The translations under genes and the position numbers were made by a program. The notes under the pieces are model-generated. The model saw nothing but the letters and a program-made list of their open reading frames with translations, was not told the origin of the DNA and did not search any database. Below are positions 1-9,456 of a stretch of DNA of 64,000 nt, one piece after another. This DNA is from Flavobacteriales bacterium. GTDB lineage: Bacteria; Bacteroidota; Bacteroidia; Flavobacteriales_F; PHOS-HE28. The DNA lies in contig JAGNSU010000011.1 of NCBI GenBank assembly GCA_017987895.1, positions 1 through 64,000 on the forward strand, read 5' to 3'. Numbering within the stretch: the stretch's first letter is position 1; every line of letters begins with the position of its first letter.

Positions 1-16
1 GCGGACTTCGGTCCGC
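1..16 (-). terminator. Terminator hairpin behind rodA (cut by window edge)
   Basis: GCGGAC-ttcg-GTCCGC forms a perfect 6-bp stem with a TTCG/CGAA tetraloop just after the rodA stop codon on the minus strand. Any T-tract would lie outside the window, so intrinsic termination is likely but cannot be confirmed. Confidence 0.6.
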
Positions 17-25
17 CCTTCGTGT

Positions 26-1348
26 TCACCGCAGTTCCGTCAACCGTTCCGCGTCCATGCGCACCAGGATGCCGAGCAGGATGGTGAAGCCGATCAACGA
101 GCTGCCGCCGTAGCTGAAGAAGGGGAGTGGGATGCCGATCACCGGTGCGAGGCCGATGGTCATGCCCACGTTGATCATGAGGTGCAGGAAGAAGACGCAA
201 GCCACGCAATAAGCATAGATCCTGCTGAAGCGTGATCGTTGCCGGTCGCTGATCCAGATGCAACGCAGAATGAGCGCGGTGAAGAGCGCCACTACGAGGG
301 TGGTGCCGAGGAAGCCCCATTCCTCGCCCACGGTGCAGAAGATGAAATCGGTGCTCTGCATGGGCACGTACTTGTACTTGGTGAGCGTGCCTTCCAGGTA
401 GCCCTTGCCGGCGAAGCCGCCGCTGCCGATCGCCGTCTGGCTTTGCTTCACATTGTAGCCCAGGCCTTGTGGATCCTCCATCTGCCCGAGCATAACCAGG
501 ATCCGGTCTTGCTGGTGCTTGGCCAAACCGCTCACTAGGTAGTCCACGCTGCTGATGAAAGCAACGCTGCCCAGCAAGCCGAAGAGGATCAACCCATAGT
601 AGCGTTTGCGGTAGCGGCGGATGATCAAGTTGCCCACCACCCAGAAGGAGACCAGTGCGAACACCGCGATCAAGCCCATCAGAAAGTACTGGCCGCCCAC
701 GACGATGTCCGTGAACGGGATGCCGAAGGTGCTTTCCTTCAGGATCAACGCGAGTACGCTGAGCACCGCTGCCAGGATGGCGATGAGCAGGATGTTGCCC
801 GAAAGTCCTTCCCGGTAGAGCACGAGAATGAAGGCACCGGAGACGAGCGCGGTACCCGTGTCAGGTTGCAGCATGATGAGGGCGACAGGCAAAAGGATGA
901 TCGCTGTGGCCACGGTGCGCGAACGCAGATCGGCCAACGCCTTCAGTCCACTGAGGTAGCGCGTAAGGGCCAGACTGGTGGCGAACTTGGCGAACTCCGC
1001 AGGCTGGATGCCGAAGCTGCCCACACCGAACCATGCCTTCGCGCCGTTCACTTCCTTGCCCACCAGCAGTACCAGTAGTAATAGCAACATCACCGCAGCG
1101 TAGATCACCCACGCCAGGTCCCGGAAGAAGCGGCCTTGAATGAGCATCAGTCCTGCGGCAAGCACCAGACTCGCGATGATCCACACGCTTTGCTTGCCGT
1201 ACTCCATGCTCTGATCGAAGAGCCCTGGATGCGCCGGGTCGTAGGCTGCGGAATAGATGTTGGCCCATCCTGCCGCCATCAGCACCAGGTAGAGGATCAC
1301 AAGCACCGGATCGAGCCGGGCGGTGATGCGGTCGCGTTCCGTGCTCAT
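26..1348 (-). CDS. rodA: Rod shape-determining protein RodA (SEDS glycosyltransferase)
   Basis: 440 aa polytopic membrane protein of the FtsW/RodA/SpoVE (SEDS) family, which polymerises lipid II into glycan strands during side-wall elongation. About ten hydrophobic helices are seen. The conserved stretch with QTAIGSGG, GTLTKYKYVPMQSTDFIF and GEEWGFLG near residues 305-345 is the typical SEDS extracytoplasmic loop. The ATG overlaps the stop of the upstream PBP2 gene (ATGA), and it is the last gene of purH-mreB-mreC-mreD-mrdA-rodA. The partner PBP2 next door supports RodA rather than FtsW. Confidence 0.95.
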   Translation of the reverse strand: MSTERDRITARLDPVLVILYLVLMAAGWANIYSAAYDPAHPGLFDQSMEYGKQSVWIIASLVLAAGLMLIQGRFFRDLAWVIYAAVMLLLLLVLLVGKEVNGAKAWFGVGSFGIQPAEFAKFATSLALTRYLSGLKALADLRSRTVATAIILLPVALIMLQPDTGTALVSGAFILVLYREGLSGNILLIAILAAVLSVLALILKESTFGIPFTDIVVGGQYFLMGLIAVFALVSFWVVGNLIIRRYRKRYYGLILFGLLGSVAFISSVDYLVSGLAKHQQDRILVMLGQMEDPQGLGYNVKQSQTAIGSGGFAGKGYLEGTLTKYKYVPMQSTDFIFCTVGEEWGFLGTTLVVALFTALILRCIWISDRQRSRFSRIYAYCVACVFFLHLMINVGMTIGLAPVIGIPLPFFSYGGSSLIGFTILLGILVRMDAERLTELR

Positions 1349-3198
1349 CGGCGGCGACGCGGTGCTTTCGGTTTCTTGCGGTAGAACTTCTCCAGGGAGA
1401 TCAGGTCGGTCTCGAGCATCTTCTTCTCCAGGTCCGGTCGGCTGATGCTATCCGTAAGGTATTGCTCCATCAACAGGCTGGCGATCGGAGCGGCCCAGGT
1501 CCCACCGAACCCGGAGTTCTCCACGTACACCGCCATGGCGATCTTCGGATCTTCCATCGGTGCGAAGCAAACGAACACTGCGTGGTCTTGACCGTGCGGG
1601 TTCTCCGCAGTTCCGGTCTTGCCGCATACGGTGATGTTCGGGATGCGTGCTTGGCGTGCGGTGCCCCCGGGTTCGTTCACCACGCGGCGCATGCCCTCTT
1701 GGATCAGGTCGTACCAATGCGTTCCCACGCCGGTGTAATGCTGTTCGTTCCATTTGGTGAGCAGGCTATCCTGTTTCCCCACCGCGCGGACCACATGCGG
1801 ATCCCGGTACCAGCCCTTGTTCGCGAAGATGGCCGCAAGGTTCGCCATCTGCATCGGCACCACCAATACTTCCCCCTGCCCGATGCTGAGGCTGTAGATG
1901 GTGCTGAAGGCCCAACGCTTTTCGCCGTAGATCTTATCGTAGAACGCCGCGTTCGGTATGCTGCCGCCCTTCAATGCGGGCAGGTCCACTTTGGGTTTCT
2001 GGCCCAGGCCGAACGAGCGCATGCCTTCGTTCCAATGGTCCAGGTTGATGCTCGCCGCCACGAAGCGATCGGGATGGTCGCCCTGCTCCATGAGGCGCTT
2101 GAAGACCATGTAGAAGTAAGGGTTGCACGAGTATTGGATCGCGCTCACGATGTTCCCCGCGTTCGGATGGTTGTGGCATCCCACCAGGCCCTTGTTGCAA
2201 GGAAATCCCGTGTTTTGGTTGATCACTGAATCCTCCAGCGCCAGGAGCGTTTGTACCAGCTTATAGATCGACCCTGGCGGATACTGTGCTTGCAGCGCGC
2301 GATCGAAGAGCGGCTTCAGTGTGTCGCGTTGCAGGATGCCGTAGTTGGTGTTCCGCACGCGGCCCACGAGCAGTTCGGGGTCGTACCCGGGCGAGGTCAC
2401 CAAGCAGAGGATCTCGCCGGACTTGGGCTCGATGGCCACGATGCTGCCTTTCTTGCCTTGCATAAGCCGTTCCCCATACGCCTGCATCTCGGCATCGATG
2501 CTGGTATACAGGTGCTTGCCCTCGTAGGCCAGCGTATCGTAAAGGCCGTTCTTGTAGGGGCCTTGGATCTTGTTGTGTACGTCCACCACCACGTACTTCA
2601 CGCCGCGCTTGCCGCGCAGTTCGGGCTCATAGTAAGCCTCCAGACCGCCCACGCCGATCACGTCGCCGGGTTTGTAGTAAGGGTCCTGTTCCACCTTCTT
2701 CGCGTCCACCTCGTTGAGGTAACCGAGCATGTGCGCACCGATGCGACGCGGGTAGGTGCGCAGTGTGCGGCTCTGCCCATAGAACCCCGTGTACTTGTGC
2801 AGGTGGACCGCGATAGCCGCGTACTGGTCGGCCGTGATCTGCTTTTCGAACACCGAAGGCTTGTAGCTGCTGTATCGGCCGGCATCGCCCACGCGCTTCT
2901 TCACTTCGTCCACCGACACACCGATCAAGCGCGCGAAGGCGACCGTATCGAAGGGTTGTACTTCGCGCGGCACCACCATGATGTCATACACGGGGGTATT
3001 GGCCACGAGCAGCTCGCCATTGCGGTCCAATATCAATCCGCGCGCCGGGAACACGGTGATCTGCCGCTCGCTGATGTTCGCCGCCTCGGCCTTCCAGTGG
3101 CTGTCCACCACCTGCACCCAGAAGAGCCGCAGGATGAACACCGAACTGATCAGTAGCACCGCTGCGACCAGGACGTATTTGCGCTCCTCGAAGTTCAT
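1345..3198 (-). CDS. mrdA: Penicillin-binding protein 2 (elongasome transpeptidase)
   Basis: 617 aa class B PBP that crosslinks peptidoglycan together with RodA. A single N-terminal membrane anchor (about residues 8-26) precedes a PBP dimerisation domain and a transpeptidase domain. The active-site motifs are visible: SxxK in PGSIYKLVQT, SxN in SCNPYF and KTG in CGKTGTAENPHG. The start at the codon for MNFEERKYVLV was chosen because it overlaps the mreD stop (ATGA) and places the anchor at the N-terminus. A longer in-frame reading adds 46 residues without family character and runs inside mreD. Confidence 0.95.
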   Translation of the reverse strand: MNFEERKYVLVAAVLLISSVFILRLFWVQVVDSHWKAEAANISERQITVFPARGLILDRNGELLVANTPVYDIMVVPREVQPFDTVAFARLIGVSVDEVKKRVGDAGRYSSYKPSVFEKQITADQYAAIAVHLHKYTGFYGQSRTLRTYPRRIGAHMLGYLNEVDAKKVEQDPYYKPGDVIGVGGLEAYYEPELRGKRGVKYVVVDVHNKIQGPYKNGLYDTLAYEGKHLYTSIDAEMQAYGERLMQGKKGSIVAIEPKSGEILCLVTSPGYDPELLVGRVRNTNYGILQRDTLKPLFDRALQAQYPPGSIYKLVQTLLALEDSVINQNTGFPCNKGLVGCHNHPNAGNIVSAIQYSCNPYFYMVFKRLMEQGDHPDRFVAASINLDHWNEGMRSFGLGQKPKVDLPALKGGSIPNAAFYDKIYGEKRWAFSTIYSLSIGQGEVLVVPMQMANLAAIFANKGWYRDPHVVRAVGKQDSLLTKWNEQHYTGVGTHWYDLIQEGMRRVVNEPGGTARQARIPNITVCGKTGTAENPHGQDHAVFVCFAPMEDPKIAMAVYVENSGFGGTWAAPIASLLMEQYLTDSISRPDLEKKMLETDLISLEKFYRKKPKAPRRRR

Positions 3199-3719
3199 GC
3201 CCGTTCGCGCCCCGACCTGCGCGCGAGGAGTTGGACCAACAGGCAAAGCACCAAGGTGAAAACCCCGCTTGTCAGCGCCCGAAGAAAGGTAGAGAAGAAG
3301 CGATCGAAGCGGTGCAGTTCGAAGAAGAAGAGCCAAAGATGGTGCACCAGCACCAATACGCCCGCATAGGTCAGGAACCAGGAGAAGCCCATGTGCTGCG
3401 TGTCCGGGCGCATGCCGAACTCATACCCTTCGCGCGGAGCGAGAAGGCGTTGCCAGAAGGACCGCACGTACATCATCACCAGGCAGGCGGTGGTGTGCAT
3501 GCCGGCGGTGTTGTTGAACAGGTCCATCGCACCTCCCAGTAGACCGCCGATCATGAGCAACGCCCAGGCGGGCAGTTCAAAGGGCAACAACAAGAGGGCG
3601 AGCACATACAGGTAGGGGATCATCCATCCGTTGGCCACGTCCAGGTGGTCCAGGACCAGGACCTGCAGCGCCAGCAGCAACAGGACACGAAGGATGTTGG
3701 AGAGGACCGCGCCGATCAT
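3195..3719 (-). CDS. mreD: Rod shape-determining protein MreD
   Basis: 174 aa integral membrane protein with about five hydrophobic helices and little polar sequence, as expected for MreD, the small membrane partner of MreC in the elongasome. Sequence conservation of MreD is weak, so the assignment leans on size, topology and position exactly between mreC and mrdA. Both junctions are 4-nt ATGA overlaps, which implies translational coupling. Confidence 0.88.
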   Translation of the reverse strand: MIGAVLSNILRVLLLLALQVLVLDHLDVANGWMIPYLYVLALLLLPFELPAWALLMIGGLLGGAMDLFNNTAGMHTTACLVMMYVRSFWQRLLAPREGYEFGMRPDTQHMGFSWFLTYAGVLVLVHHLWLFFFELHRFDRFFSTFLRALTSGVFTLVLCLLVQLLARRSGRERA

Positions 3720-4546
3720 GGTCGCACCACTTGGGCCTCCAGGCTATCGCGTTCCATTTTGGCCAGGTCCTTCACCACATAGACCGGTCCGCTGCGTGTG
3801 AGGTCCTCGGTGAGGCGCACGGTGATCGTATGGTAGTTGCTGCTCGGGTCGTTGCGCAGTTCGGTCACCACACCGACCGGAATGCCTGGGGGGAAGATGC
3901 CATCGCCGCCGCGGGTCACCAACGTGTCACCTTGCTTCACGGGCGCATGCTTGCCGATGTCCACCACCGATGCCGTGCGGGGGTCGCTGGTGTCCCAGCT
4001 CAGCAAGCCGAAGTGCCCGGAACGCGGAAGCACCACACTGGTGTTCAGTTCAGGGTCCAGCACGCTCACCACCACGCTGAAGCGTGGACCTGCGGCGCTC
4101 ACCACGCCCACGATGCCATCCGTGCCGATCACGCCCATGTCCGGCCCGACCCCGGCCTGGGTGCCTTTATCCAGTGTAATGGTATTGCGCTGGCGGTGTG
4201 TGGTGCTGTTCACCACGCGTGCGGCGAGGATGTCGTACCGCACCTCGTGGATCGTGTCCTGGAACGCGATGAAGCGGCTGTAGACAGGGGCGTAGGAGGA
4301 TCGATCGCGGCGGCGCAGGTCCGCGTTCTCGTTGGCCAGGCGGAGGTTCACATCGCGCAGGGAGGTGTATTCCGTAATGTCGGTGCGCCAGGCGTACACC
4401 CGTCCGACCGCGGTGTTGGCGGTTCCCACCGCTTGGGCGCGGTGGTGCTCATTGCCTGCTATGGTCCAGGCGTAGGAGAGGGCCATCAACACCAGAAAGA
4501 GCAAGGTGTTGCGGATCTTGAAAAGGAAGCGGAAAAGATCGCGCAT
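3716..4546 (-). CDS. mreC: Rod shape-determining protein MreC
   Basis: 276 aa. A short cytoplasmic tail and one membrane helix (about residues 9-27) are followed by a coiled coil (about 60-85, with LRLANENADLRRRD) and the periplasmic beta domains that bind PBP2. Start taken at the codon for MRDLFRFLFKIRN, which puts the basic tail directly before the helix; an in-frame start 7 codons earlier is possible. It lies 71 nt after mreB and overlaps mreD by 4 nt. Confidence 0.92.
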   Translation of the reverse strand: MRDLFRFLFKIRNTLLFLVLMALSYAWTIAGNEHHRAQAVGTANTAVGRVYAWRTDITEYTSLRDVNLRLANENADLRRRDRSSYAPVYSRFIAFQDTIHEVRYDILAARVVNSTTHRQRNTITLDKGTQAGVGPDMGVIGTDGIVGVVSAAGPRFSVVVSVLDPELNTSVVLPRSGHFGLLSWDTSDPRTASVVDIGKHAPVKQGDTLVTRGGDGIFPPGIPVGVVTELRNDPSSNYHTITVRLTEDLTRSGPVYVVKDLAKMERDSLEAQVVRP

Positions 4547-4617
4547 GCTGTTCTCTGCTGTCCGCACACCCGCACCGCCGCATGCCGGTCCGGGCGTAAT
4601 GTGTCACGCCCCTGCCG

Positions 4618-5643
4618 TCATTCCCGCATCAGGAACTGGAACCGGTCGATGTTCTTCAACGCGATGCCCGTGCCGCGCGCTACGGCGCGCAACGGATCCT
4701 CGCTTACGTGCACCGGCAGTTTCGTCTTGATGCTGATCCGTTTGTCCAGTCCGCGCAGCAACGCACCACCGCCGGCCATGTAGATGCCGGTCTTGTAAAT
4801 GTCGGCGCTGAGTTCGGGTGGCGTGGCTTCCAACGCGCTCAGTATCGCCTCTTCGATCTTGCTGATGCTCTTGTCCAGCGCCTGCGCGATCTCCGAGTAG
4901 GTGACCGTGATCTCCTTGGGGATACCGGTCATCAGATCGCGCCCGCGCACGGCATAGTCGGGCGGCGGGTTCTCCAGTTCGGTCATCGCGGCGCCCACTT
5001 CGATCTTGATCGTTTCGGCCGTGCGCTCACCCACCAGGATGTTGTGCTGGCGGCGCATGTACTCTTCGATATCCTGCGTGAACTCATCACCCGCGACGCG
5101 GATGTTCTTGTCGCATACGATACCGCCCAGCGCGATCACCGCGATCTCCGAGGTCCCCCCGCCGATATCGATGATCATATTGCCCATGGGCTCTTCCACA
5201 TCGATCCCGATGCCGATCGCCGCGGCCATGGGTTCGTGGATCAGGTAGACCTCCTTCGCGCCCGCGTGCTCCGCACTGTCCCGCACGGCGCGCTTCTCCA
5301 CTTCGGTGATGCCGCTCGGAATGCAGATCACCATACGCAGGTTCGGGGAGAACAACTGTCGACCGGGCTTGATCATCTTGATCATCCCTTTGATCATCTC
5401 TTCGGCGGCCTGGAAGTCCGCGATCACACCATCGCGTAACGGCCGCACGGTTTTGATGTTCTCGTGCGTCTTGCCGTGCATCTGTTGGGCCTGGCGGCCG
5501 ATGGCGATGACACGCCCGGTGGTGCGGTCCACCGCCACGATGCTCGGTTCGTCCACCACCACCTTGTCATTATGGATGATCAAGGTGTTGGCCGTACCGA
5601 GGTCGATCGCGATCTCCTGGGTGAAAAAGTTGAACAAGCCCAT
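4618..5643 (-). CDS. mreB: Rod shape-determining protein MreB (bacterial actin)
   Basis: 341 aa actin-like ATPase that forms membrane-bound filaments and directs lateral wall synthesis. Seen: the phosphate-1 motif IDLGTANTLI near residues 13-22, phosphate-2 MIIDIGGGTSEIAVI, the adenosine motif YMAGGGALLRGL near the C-terminus, and HEPMAAAIGIG. Length is normal for the family. It starts 9 nt after the purH stop, so purH and the mre genes probably share a transcript. Confidence 0.97.
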   Translation of the reverse strand: MGLFNFFTQEIAIDLGTANTLIIHNDKVVVDEPSIVAVDRTTGRVIAIGRQAQQMHGKTHENIKTVRPLRDGVIADFQAAEEMIKGMIKMIKPGRQLFSPNLRMVICIPSGITEVEKRAVRDSAEHAGAKEVYLIHEPMAAAIGIGIDVEEPMGNMIIDIGGGTSEIAVIALGGIVCDKNIRVAGDEFTQDIEEYMRRQHNILVGERTAETIKIEVGAAMTELENPPPDYAVRGRDLMTGIPKEITVTYSEIAQALDKSISKIEEAILSALEATPPELSADIYKTGIYMAGGGALLRGLDKRISIKTKLPVHVSEDPLRAVARGTGIALKNIDRFQFLMRE

Positions 5644-5652
5644 GCTGATGGG

Positions 5653-7173
5653 TCAGTGTTTGAAGTGTCGGTGACCGGTGAGGACCATGGCGATACCCAG
5701 TTCGTCACATGCTGTAATGCTCTCCTGATCACGGACGCTCCCGCCAGGTTGCACTACGGCCGTGATGCCCGCTGCGGCGGCGATGGTGACGCAATCCGGG
5801 AACGGGAAGAAGGCATCGCTCGCCATCACCGCACCATGCAGGTCGAAGCCGAATTTGTGCGCCTTGGCGATGGCTTGTTCCAATGCGTCCACCCGACTGG
5901 TCTGGCCGGTGCCACTGGCGAGGAGTTGTGCATCCTTGGCCAGAACGATCGCATTGCTCTTGGTATGCTTCACCAGGATGTTCGCGAAGGTGAGGTCCTC
6001 CTGTTGCGCCGCCGAGGGGGCCTTTTTCGTGACCGTTCGCATCCCATCGGATCGCACGAGCACTTGGTCGGCTCCTTGTTCGAGCCGTCCGTTCAGGGCG
6101 GTACGCGACCTGATCGATGGGCGCTGGAAGGATCGGCGTTCCAAAATGATGCGGTTCTTCTTGTGACGAAGGACCTCCAGTGCTTCCGGGTCGAAACCGG
6201 GAGCGGAGATGATCTCGAAAAAGATGGCATCGATGGCTTCCGCAGTGGTCTTGTCGATGCGCGAGTTGGTGACCAATACACCACCGAACGCCGAGATCGG
6301 ATCGGCCGCGAGGGACGCGTTCCAAGCCTCCTTCAGCGATGGCCGCACCGCCGCTCCGCAGGCGTTGTTGTGTTTGATGATGGCGAACGCATCGCCTTTC
6401 AGCGTGTCGAGATCATCGATGAGGTCCAGCGCTGCGTCCAGGTCCAACAGGTTGTTGTAGCTGAGCTCCTTGCCGTGCAATTGCGAGAAGAGCGCATCCA
6501 GATCGCCATGGAACGCAGCGTGCTGGTGAGGGTTCTCCCCGTACCGCAGCACATGTTCATGGGCCTCCGCCCGGTTCTGGAACCAATCGCGGATGGCGCC
6601 ATCATAGCGTGCGCTCGTACCGAAGGCGAAAGCCGCGAGCGTTCTGCGTTGTGCCAGCGTTGTGGTGCCGCCGTTATCCAGGATCCGGGAAAGCTCAGGA
6701 TACTGCTGGCGGTCGGATATGATCACCACATCGGAGTGGTTCTTCGCTGCGGCACGGATCAAACTGATGCCACCGATGTCGATCTTCTCGATGATCTCGG
6801 CCTCGCTCGCGCCGCTCGATACGGTGGCCTCGAAGGGGTAAAGGTCGACCACCACAAGGTCTATGGGCGGGATGGCGTACTCTTCCAATTGCGCGACATC
6901 GCTCGCGAGGTCGCGACGTCCGAGGATGCCGCCGAAGACCTTCGGATGCAGCGTTTTCACCCGGCCACCAAGGATGCTGGGATAGCTGGTAAGGTCCTCC
7001 ACCGGAACCACGGGAACTCCCAACCCCTCAATGAACACCTGGGTGCCGCCGGTGCTGTAAAGAGTGACGCCCAGCCGATGGAGTTCATGGACAATGGGGC
7101 CGAGACCGTCCTTGTGGTAGACGGAGATCAATGCGCTCTGAATGCGCTTCTGCCCGCTCAACGTGCCCTTCAC
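5653..7173 (-). CDS. purH: Bifunctional purine biosynthesis protein PurH
   Basis: 506 aa AICAR formyltransferase/IMP cyclohydrolase catalysing the last two steps of de novo IMP synthesis. The N-terminal MGS-like IMP cyclohydrolase domain shows YSTGGTQVFIEG and GRVKTLHPKVFGG; the C-terminal transformylase domain contains KHNNACG, the catalytic Lys-His pair region. No ATG lies near the expected N-terminus. The GTG chosen (7171-7173) leaves about 13 residues before ALISVYHKDG and sits 12 nt after a promoter-like TAAACTTG. A TTG four codons further in is an alternative. Confidence 0.93.
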   Translation of the reverse strand: MKGTLSGQKRIQSALISVYHKDGLGPIVHELHRLGVTLYSTGGTQVFIEGLGVPVVPVEDLTSYPSILGGRVKTLHPKVFGGILGRRDLASDVAQLEEYAIPPIDLVVVDLYPFEATVSSGASEAEIIEKIDIGGISLIRAAAKNHSDVVIISDRQQYPELSRILDNGGTTTLAQRRTLAAFAFGTSARYDGAIRDWFQNRAEAHEHVLRYGENPHQHAAFHGDLDALFSQLHGKELSYNNLLDLDAALDLIDDLDTLKGDAFAIIKHNNACGAAVRPSLKEAWNASLAADPISAFGGVLVTNSRIDKTTAEAIDAIFFEIISAPGFDPEALEVLRHKKNRIILERRSFQRPSIRSRTALNGRLEQGADQVLVRSDGMRTVTKKAPSAAQQEDLTFANILVKHTKSNAIVLAKDAQLLASGTGQTSRVDALEQAIAKAHKFGFDLHGAVMASDAFFPFPDCVTIAAAAGITAVVQPGGSVRDQESITACDELGIAMVLTGHRHFKH

Positions 7174-7185
7174 GATCGATGGGCG

Positions 7186-7193
7186 CAAGTTTA
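7186..7193 (-). promoter_or_regulatory. Putative -7 element for purH
   Basis: On the minus strand TAAACTTG resembles the Bacteroidota sigma-A element TAnnTTTG and lies 12 nt before the GTG start of purH. Promoter activity is inferred from pattern and position only. Confidence 0.4.
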
Positions 7194-7305
7194 CGCTGCG
7201 CGGCACCCTGATCCGTGCGGTAGTGGTCCACGTTGCCCAAAGGTTACGAACAGAGTTCCCCACGTTAGGCACCGAAGCCACGGTCTTGGCTGCGGGGCAT
7301 GATCC

Positions 7306-8301
7306 TTACTGGACCGAACGATCGTAATGTGCCACAAGTCCCAGGCGCTCGCGTACACGGCGTAACGTCGCATGGGCCACCGCACGCGCCTTGTTGGCAC
7401 CCGCGCTGAGCAGTCGATCGAGTTCCGCGGGGTCGGCCAGCAGGCGTTGGAACGTATCCCTTTCTGTTCTGAAGCCGTCCAGAAGTGCTTCGAGGAGCTC
7501 CTTCTTCGCGTGCCCGTAACCATATCCGCCCGCGAGATAGTTGGCGCGCATCGTCGTCACGGCATTGGCAGGTGCGACCAAACGGAACAGTTTGAACACG
7601 TTGTCCGCTTCGGGATCTTTCGGTGACTCCAGCGGCGTGCTATCGGTCACGATGGACATGACCTGCTTCTTAACCTCCTTTTCCGGTAGGAAGGGAACTA
7701 TTGTGTTGCCGTAGCTCTTGCTCATTTTCTGCCCGTCCGTCCCGGGTACGGTCATCACTTCTTCCGCGATGCGGGCTTCGGGTGGTACGAGCACATCCCC
7801 GTGGGTGCGGTTGAAGGCGTTGGCTATGTCGCGCGTGATCTCGAGGTGCTGTCTTTGGTCCTTGCCGATCGGGACCACGTTCGCATCGTAGAGCAGAATG
7901 TCCGCTGCCATCAACACGGGGTAGTAGAACAATCCCGCGTTCACCTCGTGCAGACGTTCCTGCTTATCCTTGAAGCTATGTGCGTTGGCGAGCATCGGGT
8001 AAGGCGTTGAGCAACCCAGATACCAGGTGAGCTCGGCTACTTCGGGCACGTCGCTTTGGCGATAGAAGGTGCATCGGTCGGTATCTAGGCCGCAGGCCAC
8101 CCAAGCCGCCGCTACCGCATGGGTGTTGGCACGGAGCAGCTCGGCATCGCGGATCGTGGTGAGCGAGTGGAGGTCGGCAATGAACAGGAAGGCGTCATTG
8201 CCGGGGGTATCGCTCATTTCGATCGCTGGCCGGATCGCCCCCAGTACATTGCCCAGATGGGGGGTGCCTGTGCTCTGTATTCCAGTGAGGATGCGGGCCA
8301 T
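7306..8301 (-). CDS. trpS: Tryptophanyl-tRNA synthetase
   Basis: 331 aa class Ic aminoacyl-tRNA synthetase that charges tRNA-Trp. The HIGH-like signature is TGTPHLGNVLGA near residue 10 and the KMSKS loop is GQKMSKSYGN near 195. LADIL-type residues and the C-terminal helical domain are present at normal length. The start at MARILTGIQ matches the family; an upstream in-frame extension would cover the promoter region. The gene is monocistronic, 132 nt upstream of the purH start on the same strand. Confidence 0.96.
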   Translation of the reverse strand: MARILTGIQSTGTPHLGNVLGAIRPAIEMSDTPGNDAFLFIADLHSLTTIRDAELLRANTHAVAAAWVACGLDTDRCTFYRQSDVPEVAELTWYLGCSTPYPMLANAHSFKDKQERLHEVNAGLFYYPVLMAADILLYDANVVPIGKDQRQHLEITRDIANAFNRTHGDVLVPPEARIAEEVMTVPGTDGQKMSKSYGNTIVPFLPEKEVKKQVMSIVTDSTPLESPKDPEADNVFKLFRLVAPANAVTTMRANYLAGGYGYGHAKKELLEALLDGFRTERDTFQRLLADPAELDRLLSAGANKARAVAHATLRRVRERLGLVAHYDRSVQ

Positions 8302-8317
8302 GGCTTCGAGGAAGGGC

Positions 8318-8327
8318 GGCGAAGTTA
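8318..8327 (-). promoter_or_regulatory. Putative promoter element of trpS
   Basis: Minus-strand TAACTTCGCC fits the local TAnnTTYG pattern and lies 16 nt before the trpS ATG. It sits next to the oppositely oriented plsC element, so the two promoters are back-to-back within about 25 bp. Confidence 0.5.
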
Positions 8328-8333
8328 GGCGGT

Positions 8334-8341
8334 TAGCTTTG
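8334..8341 (+). promoter_or_regulatory. Putative -7 element of plsC-gatC
   Basis: TAGCTTTG is a full match to TAnnTTTG and is followed by GCGG, as in several other promoters in this window. The plsC ATG is 19 nt downstream. Confidence 0.55.
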
Positions 8342-8360
8342 CGGCCCTTTGTCAAATGGA

Positions 8361-9173
8361 ATGAGCGAACATGTGCACCACGAACGGCCCGCCATCCGCG
8401 ATGGTGAGGGTCGGCGGGTGCCGCTCTTCCGGTGGCTTTTCGCCCCGTTGCGCTTCGTCTACAAGGTGTGGTTCGCGCTCATGTTCTGGTCATCACTGCT
8501 CGTGCTCTACGTGCCTTTCAAGATCCTGCTCGGGAGGGAGCGGCGCTATCGCACCGCCTTTCGCCTGAAACGCGCCTGGGCCTTCTTCCTGCAATGGGCG
8601 GCACTGCTGCCACAGCGGGTCACTTGGAAAGGTCACCTGCCCGATCCGCCGTACGTAGTGGTGAGCAATCACAGCAGCTACCTCGACATTGTGCAGATGT
8701 TCAACCTGGTCCCCGACTATTTCCTCATGATGGGGAAGTACGAGCTCCAGCGTTGGCCTTTGTTCCGCATCTTCTTCAAGCGGATGGATATAGCCGTGAA
8801 CCGGGGCAGCCGGGTCGAGGCCGCCAAGGCCTTTCGACGGGCCGCTGCGGCCATCGATCGTGGGGCCTGTGTGGTCCTCTTTCCCGAGGGTACCATTCCG
8901 TTGACCGTGCCGCGCATGAAGCACTTCAAGGATGGGGCCCTGCGCCTGGCCATTGAAAAGCAGGTGCCCATCGTGCCGGTCACGTTCCTCAACCATTGGC
9001 GCCTGTTCGGGGATCCTGAAGACCTCTTGAGCCGCGGGCACCCCGGGGTCGCCAGGGCCGTGGTGCATCCGGCCGTGGAGACCAAGGGTCTTACGGACGC
9101 CGATCTGGTAGTTTTGCGCCATCGTCTTTTCGACCTGATCGAAGCCCCCCTGCTGGAACATGAAGCTGGATGA
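8361..9173 (+). CDS. plsC: 1-acyl-sn-glycerol-3-phosphate acyltransferase
   Basis: 270 aa membrane acyltransferase that adds the second acyl chain to make phosphatidic acid. The N-terminal hydrophobic segment is around residues 25-55. The HxxxxD catalytic block is seen in VVSNHSSYLDIV (about 98-108), and the substrate-binding FPEGTI motif near 175. The ATG was preferred over a TTG 12 nt upstream, which lies too close to the promoter. The 3' end overlaps gatC by 14 nt. Confidence 0.9.
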   Translation: MSEHVHHERPAIRDGEGRRVPLFRWLFAPLRFVYKVWFALMFWSSLLVLYVPFKILLGRERRYRTAFRLKRAWAFFLQWAALLPQRVTWKGHLPDPPYVVVSNHSSYLDIVQMFNLVPDYFLMMGKYELQRWPLFRIFFKRMDIAVNRGSRVEAAKAFRRAAAAIDRGACVVLFPEGTIPLTVPRMKHFKDGALRLAIEKQVPIVPVTFLNHWRLFGDPEDLLSRGHPGVARAVVHPAVETKGLTDADLVVLRHRLFDLIEAPLLEHEAG

Positions 9174-9456
9174 TGCCACACTGGACCGCATCGCTGAACT
9201 CGCACGGCTCGACTTCAGCGACCCCGCCCGACGCGCGGCCATGTTGAAGGATATGGAGCGGGTGCTGGCCTTCGTGGAGAAGCTGAACGAAGTGGATACC
9301 TCGGGCGTGGAACCGTTGGTCTTCATGACCGAGGAAGAGAACGTGCTACGCGAGGACCACGCGGTCCTATCAATAAGCAAACAGGACGCGCTGCGGAACG
9401 CTTCCGTGAAGGACAGCGATTACTTCAAGGTTCCGCGGGTCGTGGACAAGCGCTGA
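9160..9456 (+). CDS. gatC: Glutamyl/aspartyl-tRNA amidotransferase subunit C
   Basis: 98 aa GatC, the small belt-like subunit of the GatCAB amidotransferase that converts Glu-tRNA(Gln) or Asp-tRNA(Asn). Typical features are DRIAELARLDFS near the N-terminus, the central EKLNEVDTSGVEPL and the C-terminal DYFKVPRVVD. It overlaps plsC by 14 nt, implying co-expression. gatA and gatB are not in the window, which is common because gat genes are often unlinked. Confidence 0.95.
   Translation: MKLDDATLDRIAELARLDFSDPARRAAMLKDMERVLAFVEKLNEVDTSGVEPLVFMTEEENVLREDHAVLSISKQDALRNASVKDSDYFKVPRVVDKR

Noticed and set aside
5464-7302. 612-codon plus-strand open frame over purH
   Set aside because: It is antisense to a clearly recognisable PurH. 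Its protein is rich in His, Arg and Val with no family features, a normal by-product of high-GC codon bias.
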